From: an uncultured Ruminococcus sp.
Lineage (GTDB): Bacteria > Bacillota > Clostridia > Oscillospirales > Ruminococcaceae
Assembly (NCBI GenBank): GCA_900538575.1
Contig: UPZA01000005.1
Span: 62,001-126,000, forward strand
Direction: 5' to 3'
DNA: 64,000 nt
Shown here: positions 8,254 through 17,110 of the stretch, piece by piece
Layout of the letters: every line of letters starts with the position of its first letter
Numbering within the stretch: position 1 is the first letter of the stretch
Notes under the pieces: generated by a model
Databases searched by the model: none
The model's input: only the letters and a program-made list of their open reading frames with translations
What the model was told of the DNA's origin: nothing
Translations under genes and position numbers: made by a program

Positions 8254-10614
8254 ATGAAAAAGCTTACAAGAATTCTTGCGGTTTTAATGTCTGTTCTCAT
8301 ATCGGCATATAGTACCGGCGCTTTTGTATTGGGAGCAGAAAAAAAGACAGCCGGATCATCGTCCTTATCTGATGAAAAAAAAGATACAAATATAAATTCT
8401 GATATTGTAAAGGAAGAAACTGTTTATATAGTAGCAGGCTCTGACGGATCTGAGAAAAATATTATTGTCAGCGATTGGCTTAATAACAACGGAGGTCTGG
8501 ATATTATAAACGATAAATCGGATTTGTCGGACATAGAGAATGTCAAAGGCGATGAAACCTTTAGTGAAAGCAATGGTAATGTAAAATGGTCTGCAAACGG
8601 ATCTGATATTTATTATAAGGGTACTACCGAAAAAAAACCTCCGGTAACTGTTAAGGTATCTTATAAGCTTGACGGTAAAGATATTTCACCAGAAGAGCTG
8701 GAGGGCAAAAGCGGTAAGGTTACAATCAGATACGATTATACGAACACACAAAAGGTAAGTATAAAAAACGGAAAAAATGAAAGGGAGATATTTGTTCCTT
8801 TTATGATGCTTTCTGCCGCCGTACTTGACAGTGAAAAATTTGATAATGTGGAGGTAACTAACGGCAAGCTGATTTCAGACGGTGAAAGGCTAATAGTAAC
8901 AGGCGCGGCTCTTCCCGGACTGAAGGAAAGTCTGGGACTGGATAAAAAGGAAAACGATATAAATATACCGGAGTATTTTGAATTTACTGCGGACGTAAAA
9001 AGCTTTTCAATAGGAACATCAATAACAATTGCTACAAACGAGCTTTTTTCCGAGATTAATATGAATGATGTGGATAATTTAGATAAGCTCGACGATAAGA
9101 TTGATGAAATTACCAAAGCGGCCGATAAACTTGCAGACGGTACTTCCGAGCTTTACGATGGAATAAAAAAATTATCTGACGGCTCATCATCGCTGACAGA
9201 TGGTATTGATCAGCTTGCAGACGGTTCGTCAGAATTAAACGGCGGAGCCGCAGAGCTTGCCGATGGAAGCAGCCGTCTTGCCGACGGAGCTTCAGAATTA
9301 ATCGGCGGAGCCGGAACTCTGACAGAAGGTATACATTCCGCCTCAAGCGGTTCGAAGGATTTAGCAGAAGGAGCTTCTGCGTTGTCAGACGGTTTTTCAC
9401 CTATAATGGAAGGAGCGTCGGCGCTGACAGACGGCGTATCCTCTGTACTTGACGGATCAAAGCAGGTTGAATCGGGCGCAAAGGCTCTTACAGACGGAGC
9501 GTCTGAGCTGGAATCGGGGTCAGAATCTCTATATAAATCGTCTCAGCAGCTATATGATGGAATTTCTGTTGCTAAAGACGGATCGTCACAGTTAAAAGAA
9601 GGGGTTGAAAATACGATAGCCGGCGCTGAACAGCTTAACGACGGAGCAGTTTCTCTTGCGGAGGGTGCGGAAGGTCTTTCGGCCGGAATAAGCGAGGCAG
9701 GTCAAAGCCTTGATGAAACAATCGAGTATAACAGACAGGTGCTTGCAGGTTTGGAGGCAATATACCAGCAGAATCCTGATGAGAGTATAGCTCAGATGAT
9801 TGCAACATTGCAGCAGACTATAGTCGGTCAGGAACAGATTTCGGCTTCTATGAAGGCTGGCGGAGCAATAAAGGACGGTGCGTCCGCATTGAGCGGGGGA
9901 GCGGAGGAGCTTAGGGACGGAGCGTCGGCGATCTCCGACGGAGCAGCCGCCTTGTATGATGGAGCTGAAAGCCTTGACAGCGGATTAAAGGAACTAAAGG
10001 ACGGCGGGCAAAGACTTGCGGCCGGATCTAAAACGTTGCATGAATCTATCTCCTCTCTTTCTGATGGAGCGGAGGAGCTGTTTGACGGAACAAGCGCGCT
10101 GTCAGCCGCTAATCAGTCGCTTAAGGACGGTGCAAAGCGGCTTAAGGACGGAGTCGGCTCTGCCGCCGGAGGCGCCGATTCATTGGCTTCCGGAGCAAAT
10201 TCTTTATACGGAGGACTGTCAAAGCTGGAAGACGGCAGCGGTTCTTTATCAGAAGGCGCTTCCACAATTTATACGTCTATTACCGCATTGAGGGATGGGC
10301 TGTATTCTTTGTTATCGGGAAGCTCTTCGCTCGAAGACGGAGTTTCAGCTTTGAAAAGCGGAAGTTCGGAGCTTGTCGACGGTATTTCGAAGCTTGAAGA
10401 CGGTTCAAAGGAATTAGACGAAGGTATGAAAAAGTTTAAAAAGGAAGGTACGGATAAAATAAAGGAATTCTATAAAGACGACTTTAAAGAATTCATAGAC
10501 AGACTTAAAGATTTATCTGACGTATCGAAATCATATTCAAGTTTTTCCGATATCGGTAATAATATGGAAGGTAATGTTAAATTTATATATACAATAGAGG
10601 GAATCGGCGAATAA
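8254..10614 (+). CDS. secreted protein with long LxxG heptad-repeat rod
   Basis: A 786-residue protein with an N-terminal signal peptide (charged start, hydrophobic to about residue 28), a mainly beta N-terminal domain to about 285, and then roughly 450 residues of a seven-residue repeat of the form LxDGxxxL/LxxG (for example LADGTSELYDGIKKLSDG). This is the X-X-X-Leu-X-X-Gly repeat seen in YhgE/Pip-like proteins and MMPL-associated proteins; it probably forms a long helical rod. A non-repeat insertion occurs near 490-530 and a charged tail follows the repeats. There is no C-terminal TM or sortase signal. GGAGG precedes the ATG. Being co-transcribed with the MMPL exporter, it is likely its extracytoplasmic partner; this is inference from context. 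Confidence 0.85.
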   Translation: MKKLTRILAVLMSVLISAYSTGAFVLGAEKKTAGSSSLSDEKKDTNINSDIVKEETVYIVAGSDGSEKNIIVSDWLNNNGGLDIINDKSDLSDIENVKGDETFSESNGNVKWSANGSDIYYKGTTEKKPPVTVKVSYKLDGKDISPEELEGKSGKVTIRYDYTNTQKVSIKNGKNEREIFVPFMMLSAAVLDSEKFDNVEVTNGKLISDGERLIVTGAALPGLKESLGLDKKENDINIPEYFEFTADVKSFSIGTSITIATNELFSEINMNDVDNLDKLDDKIDEITKAADKLADGTSELYDGIKKLSDGSSSLTDGIDQLADGSSELNGGAAELADGSSRLADGASELIGGAGTLTEGIHSASSGSKDLAEGASALSDGFSPIMEGASALTDGVSSVLDGSKQVESGAKALTDGASELESGSESLYKSSQQLYDGISVAKDGSSQLKEGVENTIAGAEQLNDGAVSLAEGAEGLSAGISEAGQSLDETIEYNRQVLAGLEAIYQQNPDESIAQMIATLQQTIVGQEQISASMKAGGAIKDGASALSGGAEELRDGASAISDGAAALYDGAESLDSGLKELKDGGQRLAAGSKTLHESISSLSDGAEELFDGTSALSAANQSLKDGAKRLKDGVGSAAGGADSLASGANSLYGGLSKLEDGSGSLSEGASTIYTSITALRDGLYSLLSGSSSLEDGVSALKSGSSELVDGISKLEDGSKELDEGMKKFKKEGTDKIKEFYKDDFKEFIDRLKDLSDVSKSYSSFSDIGNNMEGNVKFIYTIEGIGE

Positions 10615-10678
10615 TTTGCATAAGAAAAAGCGTCCGTATCATTAGCTGAGGAGGATAAGAAGGGAAGTGTATGTAAGG

Positions 10679-10708
10679 TGGCGCTGCAGCCGAAAGGTTG
10701 CAGCGCCA
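10679..10708. terminator. GC-rich hairpin with GAAA loop between convergent genes
   Basis: TGGCGCTGCA pairs perfectly with TGCAGCGCCA, extended by GCC/GGT around a GAAA tetraloop, giving a 13-bp stem. It lies between the convergent LxxG gene and ABC cassette. There is no T run on either side, so intrinsic termination is not certain. Confidence 0.5.
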
Positions 10709-10785
10709 TTCGCTATTACAACTCATACCTATTCCATTTGCTAATCTGCGCATAGTAGGATGAATAGTTTTTGTCATAAGCCGTT

Positions 10786-12519
10786 TTATGCCAACTTCCA
10801 GTTTTGGCTCTCTGTCTGTAACTTCACCATGCGGGCATAGAGGCCGTTTTGCTCCAGCAATGTTTCCGGCGCGCCTGCTTCTGCCACTGTCCCATCCGAA
10901 AGCGCCACGATCTTGTCTGCTCCGGCCACGGTGCGCATCCGATGAGCAATCACCAGCACGGTCTTATCTGCAATCAGGCGGGAAAGAGCCGTTTGAATCA
11001 GGGTTTCATTCTCTACATCAAGAGAAGCCGTGGCTTCGTCCAAAAGAATAATAGGGGAATTTTTCAAAAAAGCACGAGCGATGGAAATCCGCTGCCGCTC
11101 ACCGCCGGAAAGCTCGCAGCCGTTTTCGCCGATATGGGTGTTCCAGCCATCCGGCAGCTTTACGGCAAATTCGTCCACATTGGCAAGCCTTGCCGCAGCC
11201 AACACCTGCTCGTCGGTAGCGTCCTTATTTCCGATTCGTATATTTTCCATAATGGTGTTGTCGAACAGAGTGACATCCTGAAACACAATGGAGAACAGGG
11301 AAAGCAACGTCTCAGGTTCGATTTTGGAAATGTCCATGCCTCCCACAGAAATCCTGCCTCGGCTCACATCCCAGAACCTCGCCGCCAGTCGTGATACCGT
11401 AGTTTTGCCGCCGCCTGACGGTCCCACCAAAGCTGTGACTTCGCCCTGTTTTGCAGTAAAGGAAACATCCTTCAATACGGTTTCCCCTGTGTTGTAGGCA
11501 AATCCTACATGGTCAAATGTAATATCATAGCCTTTGTTGGAAAGCCTGTTCTCTCCCTGTTGAATGGGATGATCGAGGATTTCATTCATTCGGGCGATAT
11601 TGGTGCGGGTACTGATAACCGCCGCCAGATTTTGCAGCGCCCCTTGCAGCGGATCGTAAAGCCGTGAGACAACCAGCAGAAACATAAAGAAAGTCAGCAC
11701 GTCGAGACTGCCCCCTATCAGTAGGATAGAGCCTGCCAGCGCAACCGTGGCAATCCCCAGCTTCAACACCAGGGATGCGGACACCACAAAGGCAGCCAGC
11801 CCAAACTCATTGAGAATGGAGCGGTGTTCCACAGCGCGAATTTTCTTTTCCAATCCCCTTAAGTATTCCTGTTCGGCATTGTTGACCTTCAGGTCGCGTA
11901 CCGTCTCAATGCATTCCTGAATCCCGTCTGCGCAGGCCATCTTCACATTCATGGACTTTTGATTGAGCCGTTCCTGCACTTTTGAGGAGAAACCTACAAT
12001 AGCAAAGGCAATCGGCAGTACCCACAGCGCCGCCAGCGCCATACGCCAGTCAAACACCAAAAGGCTGATAGAAATTAACACCGTGGAGATGATGGAGCCG
12101 GCCAGTTCGGGAATAAAGTGGGAAAAGCTCTGCTCCAAAAAGGTGCAGTCGGCCATGATGGTACTGGTGAGGTCAGCCAAATCTTTTTTTCCGAAGAAAG
12201 ACAGCGGGATTTTTCGCAGCCGTTCAGCCAGCGTAATCCGCCGCACGCCGCTTTCTGTATAAGTGGCAAAGTAGGTGGCGTTGTACTGAATGTAAGTAGT
12301 AAGCAAGATCAAACTAATGCACACTGCGCAGCCCACGATGTAAAAGATAAGTTTTTCACCTGGAACACCGCCGTTCATCAAATCGCCTACTAAAAAATAC
12401 AGCAGGCTCACCGGGAACATAAATGAAAGGTTTTGCAGCACGCAGGCCAGACAGCCTTTCACCAAATCTTTGGCTCCTTGCTCGGAAAGAGCGTATCGTT
12501 TTTGCAGCTTCTTAATCAC
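10786..12519 (-). CDS. ABC exporter half-transporter (second of pair)
   Basis: A type I ABC exporter subunit, 577 residues, with an N-terminal six-TM domain and a C-terminal ATPase. ATPase motifs visible are Walker A GPSGGGKTTV, signature LSGGERQRIS, Walker B IILLDEATASLD and H-loop IAHRM. The frame is open further upstream, but the GTG at 12519-12517 has AAAGGAGGT at proper spacing and lies one base after the previous stop, so that start was chosen. It probably forms a heterodimer with the next gene upstream in transcription. Substrate unknown. It is more GC-rich than flanking genes. Confidence 0.9.
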   Translation of the reverse strand: MIKKLQKRYALSEQGAKDLVKGCLACVLQNLSFMFPVSLLYFLVGDLMNGGVPGEKLIFYIVGCAVCISLILLTTYIQYNATYFATYTESGVRRITLAERLRKIPLSFFGKKDLADLTSTIMADCTFLEQSFSHFIPELAGSIISTVLISISLLVFDWRMALAALWVLPIAFAIVGFSSKVQERLNQKSMNVKMACADGIQECIETVRDLKVNNAEQEYLRGLEKKIRAVEHRSILNEFGLAAFVVSASLVLKLGIATVALAGSILLIGGSLDVLTFFMFLLVVSRLYDPLQGALQNLAAVISTRTNIARMNEILDHPIQQGENRLSNKGYDITFDHVGFAYNTGETVLKDVSFTAKQGEVTALVGPSGGGKTTVSRLAARFWDVSRGRISVGGMDISKIEPETLLSLFSIVFQDVTLFDNTIMENIRIGNKDATDEQVLAAARLANVDEFAVKLPDGWNTHIGENGCELSGGERQRISIARAFLKNSPIILLDEATASLDVENETLIQTALSRLIADKTVLVIAHRMRTVAGADKIVALSDGTVAEAGAPETLLEQNGLYARMVKLQTESQNWKLA

Positions 12520-12520
12520 T

Positions 12521-14293
12521 TTATTGTACCTCCTTTGAAACTTTCCACTGAACGGAAGTTTGATAATCCTGCCACATGCGGCTGAAAATACCGTCTTTTT
12601 CCAGCAGTTTCCGGCTTTTACCGCTCTCTGCGATCTGTCCGTCCTTGATAACATAGATTTTGTCTGCGCCGGTCACAGTGGAGAGACGATGTGCGATCAT
12701 AATAACCGTTTTTCCCTCAGACAGTTTAGAGAAGGCGGCTTGTACGCGGGTTTCATTGTCCGGATCGGCAAAAGCTGTAGCTTCGTCCAGAATAATAATG
12801 GGTGCGTTTTTCAGCATAACACGGGCGATGGCGATTCGCTGCTGTTCGCCCCCGGAAAGATAAATGCCCTTTGAGCCGATCACGGTGTCCGCGCCCTGGG
12901 GCAGCTTTTCTAAGATATCATCGCACTGGGCGTTGTGGAGCGCGGCCATGATTTCTTTCCGGGTGGCTGTCGGCTTACCCATGCGCACATTTTCCAAAAT
13001 TGAGGCTTTGATCAGTCGGCTGTTTTGGAACACAAAGGAAACGGTATTCATAAGCTCTTCTTTAGAGATGTTCCTCACATCGACGCCGCCTATTTTTACA
13101 ATACCGCTCTGAGCGTCAAAGAACCGGCAGATCAAATTGGCAAGAGTGGTCTTGCCACCGCCGGACGGCCCCACAAACGCTACGGTCTGTCCCTTAGTAA
13201 TAGTGAGGGAAATATCCTTTATGACTTCGTTTTCTCCATCATAGCTGAAATGAACATGACTGAGCTGAACCGAAGCGTCTTTAGGGTGTTCCGGCTGTTC
13301 CGGATCTATCATCGGCTGCAGACTTAATACACTGTCGATTCTCTGCAAAGCGTCGTCTACAATCATAGCGTTTTCGCTTTGGAACATAATGCGGGTAAGG
13401 GTGACAGAGATAATGGGGGTAATGATGATGTAAAAAATCATATCCAGCAGAAATTCTGTGTTTACATCGCTTTGTGTAAACATCAGTCCACCGGCTATCA
13501 GCGCGGCAAAGACTCCGTTGATGGCCGCTGTGTAAAACATCATAGGCGTTCGAAGCTGTTTTGTATAGGCAATCACCCATATTTTATACCTGTCAATAGA
13601 ATCCTTGAATTTTTTGAAAGAGAATATTGTCTGTCCGAATGTCTTAATAACCGGAATCCCCCGGACATACTCCACCGCTTCGTTGGACATATCGTCCAAA
13701 GCGTTTTGATATTCTTTCATCTTTTCCTGCATCCGCTGTCCGGTCATCGTCATCATAATCAGAAATCCCAGCGCTACCGGAACGAGGCTCAAAAGCCCGA
13801 GCCGCCAATCAAAAATCAGTAGTAGCGCCAAAAGACCGCAGGGTGTTGCAATGGCATTGGCGCGGTCGGGAAGCTGATGAGCCAGATAGGTTTCGGTGGC
13901 GGCGCTGGATTCGTTGACAATTTTGCGAAGCCTGCCGCTGCCGAACTTTTCTACAAAACCCAACGGCAGTTTGACGATATGTTCCATAGTTTGCAGGCGC
14001 AGATTAGTAGCGATACGAAACGCTCCTTTGTGGGAACACATAAGCCCTCCTATGTAGATCAGCGCCGAAAAAACAGCAAACAGTACCGCCATCCAGCCGT
14101 TATGCGTCAGATTTTGCGCCTGGCTAAAGTCCGGCGCAACTTCCAATACTTCCTGAATGACTTTCCAGATATAGTAGAAAGGCGCTAATGCGATGAGGGC
14201 GCTGATTGCCGAAAGCGCCCATGAAGTATAGATTAGATATTTGTGGCTGCCTGCAATCTGTAGCAGTCGTGACAGATTGGATTGTTTTTTCAA
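12521..14293 (-). CDS. ABC exporter half-transporter (first of pair)
   Basis: A 590-residue type I ABC exporter subunit: six-TM domain at about residues 15-310 and an ATPase domain with Walker A GPSGGGKTTL, signature LSGGEQQRIA, Walker B IIILDEATAFADPDNE and H-loop IAHRL. The start is TTG at 14293-14291, with AAGGAGGA about 7 bp away. The stop codon is one base before the GTG of the partner, which implies translational coupling and a heterodimeric exporter. A TetR-family gene lies upstream on the same strand, so drug or toxic-compound export is likely but unproven. Confidence 0.9.
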   Translation of the reverse strand: MKKQSNLSRLLQIAGSHKYLIYTSWALSAISALIALAPFYYIWKVIQEVLEVAPDFSQAQNLTHNGWMAVLFAVFSALIYIGGLMCSHKGAFRIATNLRLQTMEHIVKLPLGFVEKFGSGRLRKIVNESSAATETYLAHQLPDRANAIATPCGLLALLLIFDWRLGLLSLVPVALGFLIMMTMTGQRMQEKMKEYQNALDDMSNEAVEYVRGIPVIKTFGQTIFSFKKFKDSIDRYKIWVIAYTKQLRTPMMFYTAAINGVFAALIAGGLMFTQSDVNTEFLLDMIFYIIITPIISVTLTRIMFQSENAMIVDDALQRIDSVLSLQPMIDPEQPEHPKDASVQLSHVHFSYDGENEVIKDISLTITKGQTVAFVGPSGGGKTTLANLICRFFDAQSGIVKIGGVDVRNISKEELMNTVSFVFQNSRLIKASILENVRMGKPTATRKEIMAALHNAQCDDILEKLPQGADTVIGSKGIYLSGGEQQRIAIARVMLKNAPIIILDEATAFADPDNETRVQAAFSKLSEGKTVIMIAHRLSTVTGADKIYVIKDGQIAESGKSRKLLEKDGIFSRMWQDYQTSVQWKVSKEVQ

Positions 14294-14401
14294 AGAAGAT
14301 TCCTCCTTTTATTTTATATATGATAAAGAGAACGTAAGCGCGTTCTTCTTATATCCGTATGAGTTAGCCACAGCTAACTGGCGGGTAAAAATTACAGGGC
14401 G

Positions 14402-15034
14402 CTACTGCCCCATAATTTTCATCCACCCGGCTGTATAAAAGGCTCGCATTTCATTTACATAATTTTCTGCATCTTGGAGCGGCATTTCGTGGATTACCAG
14501 TTCAAAAAAGGTGTGGAACATGCCTGTAATCAAAATATGCTCCAGCGTGGGATCAATCTGCGGGGAAGGTCGCCCCAGTTCCTTTAGAACTTTTAGATAA
14601 GCGTGGGTACCTTCAACCTCTATCTCCACCATTTCATCAATAAGCCCTGAAAACTTTGTCCCCTCTGAACAGCAAAGGATGAGTTTACATTCATCCAGAT
14701 GTTCATAGGCATAGTGGAGCATCTCGAACATACAAGCGCCGGAAATATCGCTCATTACTTCAGGCTGCCGCTCATATGGAAGCTGGGCAAATTCTTTTTG
14801 CGCTTTGTGAAAGCAATTCAGCAGATAAGCATAATGCTCTCCAATCAATGCTTCAAACAGCTCTTCCTTGCTTTTGTAGTAGCCATAAAAAGCTCCGGTA
14901 GTCATGCCTACAGATTTAACGATATTCCGCAGGGAAGCGTCTTTAAAGCCTTTTTCTAAAAACTCTGCTTTTGCGGCCTGATGGATAAGCTCCAAGGTTG
15001 TCAGATTTCCATCTATTTTGCACACCCCCACCAA
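14402..15034 (-). CDS. TetR/AcrR family regulator of ABC pair
   Basis: An approximately 210-residue regulator with an N-terminal HTH (SLRNIVKSVGMTTGAFYGYY, then KSKEELFEALI) and a helical ligand-binding domain. The start is uncertain: the frame opens with TTG at 15034 and overlapping GTG codons follow within 12 bases; GGTGGGG is the only Shine-Dalgarno-like stretch. It is the first gene of a TetR-ABC-ABC unit, so it probably controls its own operon. Base composition is clearly more GC-rich than in pheST or addAB, as in the two transporter genes. Confidence 0.88.
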   Translation of the reverse strand: MVGVCKIDGNLTTLELIHQAAKAEFLEKGFKDASLRNIVKSVGMTTGAFYGYYKSKEELFEALIGEHYAYLLNCFHKAQKEFAQLPYERQPEVMSDISGACMFEMLHYAYEHLDECKLILCCSEGTKFSGLIDEMVEIEVEGTHAYLKVLKELGRPSPQIDPTLEHILITGMFHTFFELVIHEMPLQDAENYVNEMRAFYTAGWMKIMGQ

Positions 15035-15042
15035 CTATAACG

Positions 15043-15092
15043 CTGTTATATATCACTGTTATTATTATATCCTGCAAAGACGATTTTGTCAA
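15043..15092 (-). promoter_or_regulatory. promoter and candidate operator of TetR-ABC cassette
   Basis: Minus-strand TTGACA (15092-15087) and TATAAT (15069-15064) are 17 bp apart. Downstream of the -10 there are two direct copies of ATAACAG (plus-strand CTGTTAT at 15043-15049 and 15056-15062), 13 bp apart, which may be the repressor site. Confidence 0.6.
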
Positions 15093-15151
15093 GAGAAAAT
15101 TTGATACTATTTACCCAACCGTTTTTTTACCGGACTTTTCTTACTGGGCGT

Positions 15152-15203
15152 CTAAAATACTAAACGGGCGGAGCTCTTGCGCTCCGCCCGTTTAGTATTT
15201 TAG
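15152..15203. repeat. 23-bp perfect inverted repeat
   Basis: CTAAAATACTAAACGGGCGG plus AGC is followed by a 6-base loop TCTTGC and the exact reverse complement. The arms end in A/T-rich tracts, so it could act as a bidirectional terminator, but the stem is unusually long. It lies between the acquired ABC cassette and mgtE. Confidence 0.75.
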
Positions 15204-15316
15204 ATAAATAATTTCGCGATTCACAACTTCTTTTGCTCGATCCTACCTGCGCCATTTGGTTTTCAGTTGTTCAGGTTCCTCTTGTCAACATATTGGCAAA
15301 AAACATCCGCTTTTTT

Positions 15317-16651
15317 CTATAGCTGAGGAAAGATTAAAGTAGCGATCTGGAAATATATAAGCATCGAGCACGTATCGACAATAGTGCTGATTAATGGCGT
15401 TGCCATTAAAGCCGGATCAAGCTTTACGCGTTTAGCAAGAAGCGGAAGCACACATCCGATAAATTTAGAAATTATAACTGTTCCAATAATAGAAAACGAT
15501 ACCGTTAGTGAAAGTCTTATATCCTGATTATAGAATATAAATATTCTAAGACCGTTTGCAAAAGCAAGTATTACGCTTACGATTAACGATATTCTAAATT
15601 CCTTATAAACAACCTTGAAAAAATCCTTGAATTTGATCTCTTCGGTAGCAAGACCTCTTATGACTGTGGTAGAGCTTTGAGAGCCGCAGTTTCCGCCTGT
15701 CGACATTAGCATTGGTATAAATGAAACGAGGAGGGGCAGAGCCTTGAAAGCGTTTTCATAATGCGTCAAAAGCGAGCCAGTTATAGTTGCGGAAAACATT
15801 AATATAAGCAGCCAGCCTATTCTGTTTTTTGCATGTGTAAATACCGAAGTTTTAAAATATGCGTCAACCGTCGGCTGTATTGCAGCCATTTTTGAGAAGT
15901 CCTCTTCGTTTTCTTCCAGTATAACGTCGAGAACGTCGTCGAAGGTAATGATTCCTACCATTCTGCGGTCATTATCGACAACGGGCATTGCAAGGAAGTC
16001 ATATTTTGAAAACTTTTTTGCAACGTCCTCTCTGTCCTCATGGGTTTTAACATAAATGACGTGGGTATCCATTATGCTTTCGATAGTAAGGTTCTCATCT
16101 GCTGTGACCAGATCGAGAATCGTCACGAAACCGATTAATTTTCTTGATTCTGTAACATAACAGGTATATATAGTTTCCTTTACAACTCCGACTTTTCTTA
16201 TCCAATCCAGAGCCTCATGGCAGGTCATTTCCTTATGAAGATAAACGTATTCTGTGGTCATAACGCTTCCCGCGCTGTCAGCCGGATAGTTCAATATATC
16301 GTTTATTTGCTTCCGGGTTTCACTGTCGGTGTTCTGAAGTATTCTGGAGACGACGTTTGCCGGCATTTCTTCTATAATGTCTACTGTATCGTCAACGAAT
16401 ATTTCGTCCAGCATTTCCCTCAGCTCTTTATCGCTGAATCCGCTGATAAGGTGCATTTGGGTATCGCTGTCCATATAGGTAAATGTTTCCGCGGCAAGCT
16501 CTTTAGGAAGCAATCTGAATATCAGCGTGATGTCGCGGGGTTCGAGAGTTTCAAGAAGCGCCGCAAGATCCGCAGGATATAAATCCCTGACTGCCGATTT
16601 AATTTTTACATAGTTTTTTTCTTTTAATAGTTCAAGAAGCTTTTCAGTCAT
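15317..16651 (-). CDS. mgtE: MgtE magnesium channel/transporter
   Basis: A 444-residue Mg2+ channel. It has the cytosolic MgtE N-domain (about residues 1-120, superhelical), a CBS-domain pair (about 125-250) that senses cytosolic Mg2+, a connecting helix, and a C-terminal five-TM pore domain (about 275-444) with the STGGNCGSQSSTTVIRGLA pore segment. The frame is open 32 codons further upstream, but the ATG at 16651 is preceded by CGGAGG and matches the family N-terminus (MTEKLLELLKEK). The leader contains an M-box, so expression should rise when Mg2+ is low. Confidence 0.95.
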   Translation of the reverse strand: MTEKLLELLKEKNYVKIKSAVRDLYPADLAALLETLEPRDITLIFRLLPKELAAETFTYMDSDTQMHLISGFSDKELREMLDEIFVDDTVDIIEEMPANVVSRILQNTDSETRKQINDILNYPADSAGSVMTTEYVYLHKEMTCHEALDWIRKVGVVKETIYTCYVTESRKLIGFVTILDLVTADENLTIESIMDTHVIYVKTHEDREDVAKKFSKYDFLAMPVVDNDRRMVGIITFDDVLDVILEENEEDFSKMAAIQPTVDAYFKTSVFTHAKNRIGWLLILMFSATITGSLLTHYENAFKALPLLVSFIPMLMSTGGNCGSQSSTTVIRGLATEEIKFKDFFKVVYKEFRISLIVSVILAFANGLRIFIFYNQDIRLSLTVSFSIIGTVIISKFIGCVLPLLAKRVKLDPALMATPLISTIVDTCSMLIYFQIATLIFPQL

Positions 16652-16680
16652 GATTATTACCTCCGGGAAACATTTTTTAG

Positions 16681-16715
16681 GAAATAAAAAATCCGCGCAG
16701 AAACCTGACACGGAT
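16681..16715 (-). terminator. M-box expression-platform terminator
   Basis: On the minus strand ATCCGTGTCAG pairs with CTGCGCGGAT and is followed by TTTTTTATTTC. It lies between the M-box aptamer and mgtE and is the OFF structure. Confidence 0.75.
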
Positions 16716-16734
16716 AAATAATCGTAAAAATTAT

Positions 16735-16888
16735 AAATACCGTTCAAGCTTTAGCTTCGCAGGGCATGAAATTACATTAAAATATGCCTTAATTCTTTCG
16801 ACATATCCTGTTAACCATCTCATAGTGTCTCCACTATTTTGCGGCAGCAACCCGTATCCCTGTGGTAGCCTTACCTACCGGACTATTT
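16735..16888 (-). promoter_or_regulatory. M-box (ykoK) magnesium riboswitch
   Basis: The minus strand upstream of mgtE carries the conserved M-box segments in order: GGTAGGTAAGGCTACC near 16880-16865, GATACGGGTTGCTGCCGC just after it, GGAGACAC, and the 3' closing segment TGCCCTGCGAAGCTAAAGCT near 16765-16746. The order and gene context match the Mg2+-sensing ykoK/mgtE leader class. Confidence 0.9.
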
Positions 16889-16899
16889 TCTTTGAATAT

Positions 16900-16928
16900 A
16901 TTTTACTATATTTCGCTCTTTTTGTCAA
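16900..16928 (-). promoter_or_regulatory. promoter of mgtE/M-box transcript
   Basis: Minus-strand TTGACA (16928-16923) and TAAAAT (16905-16900) with a 17-bp spacer, just upstream of the riboswitch. Confidence 0.7.
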
Positions 16929-17043
16929 TATTTCATTTATGTTTATAGTCCGAATTAACACAAAAATATTGTAGAATTTACATAAATATTATATATCATT
17001 TTGTTATAAATCATAGAAATTTATTTGAATTATTAAAAAGCGG

Positions 17044-17072
17044 TTACAATTTATGAAGAGATGTGTTATAAT
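17044..17072 (+). promoter_or_regulatory. promoter of GH25 gene
   Basis: TTACAA (17044-17049), 17-bp spacer, TATAAT (17067-17072). The rest of 16929-17043 is AT-rich with nothing else recognised. Confidence 0.65.
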
Positions 17073-17110
17073 GATATTGTTTTGTAAACAATTTATAAGG
17101 AGTGGAATTG

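Noticed and set aside
10583..10777. 64-codon minus-strand frame as a transposase remnant
   Set aside because: No transposase motif or terminal repeats could be seen, and it crosses the GAAA-loop hairpin.
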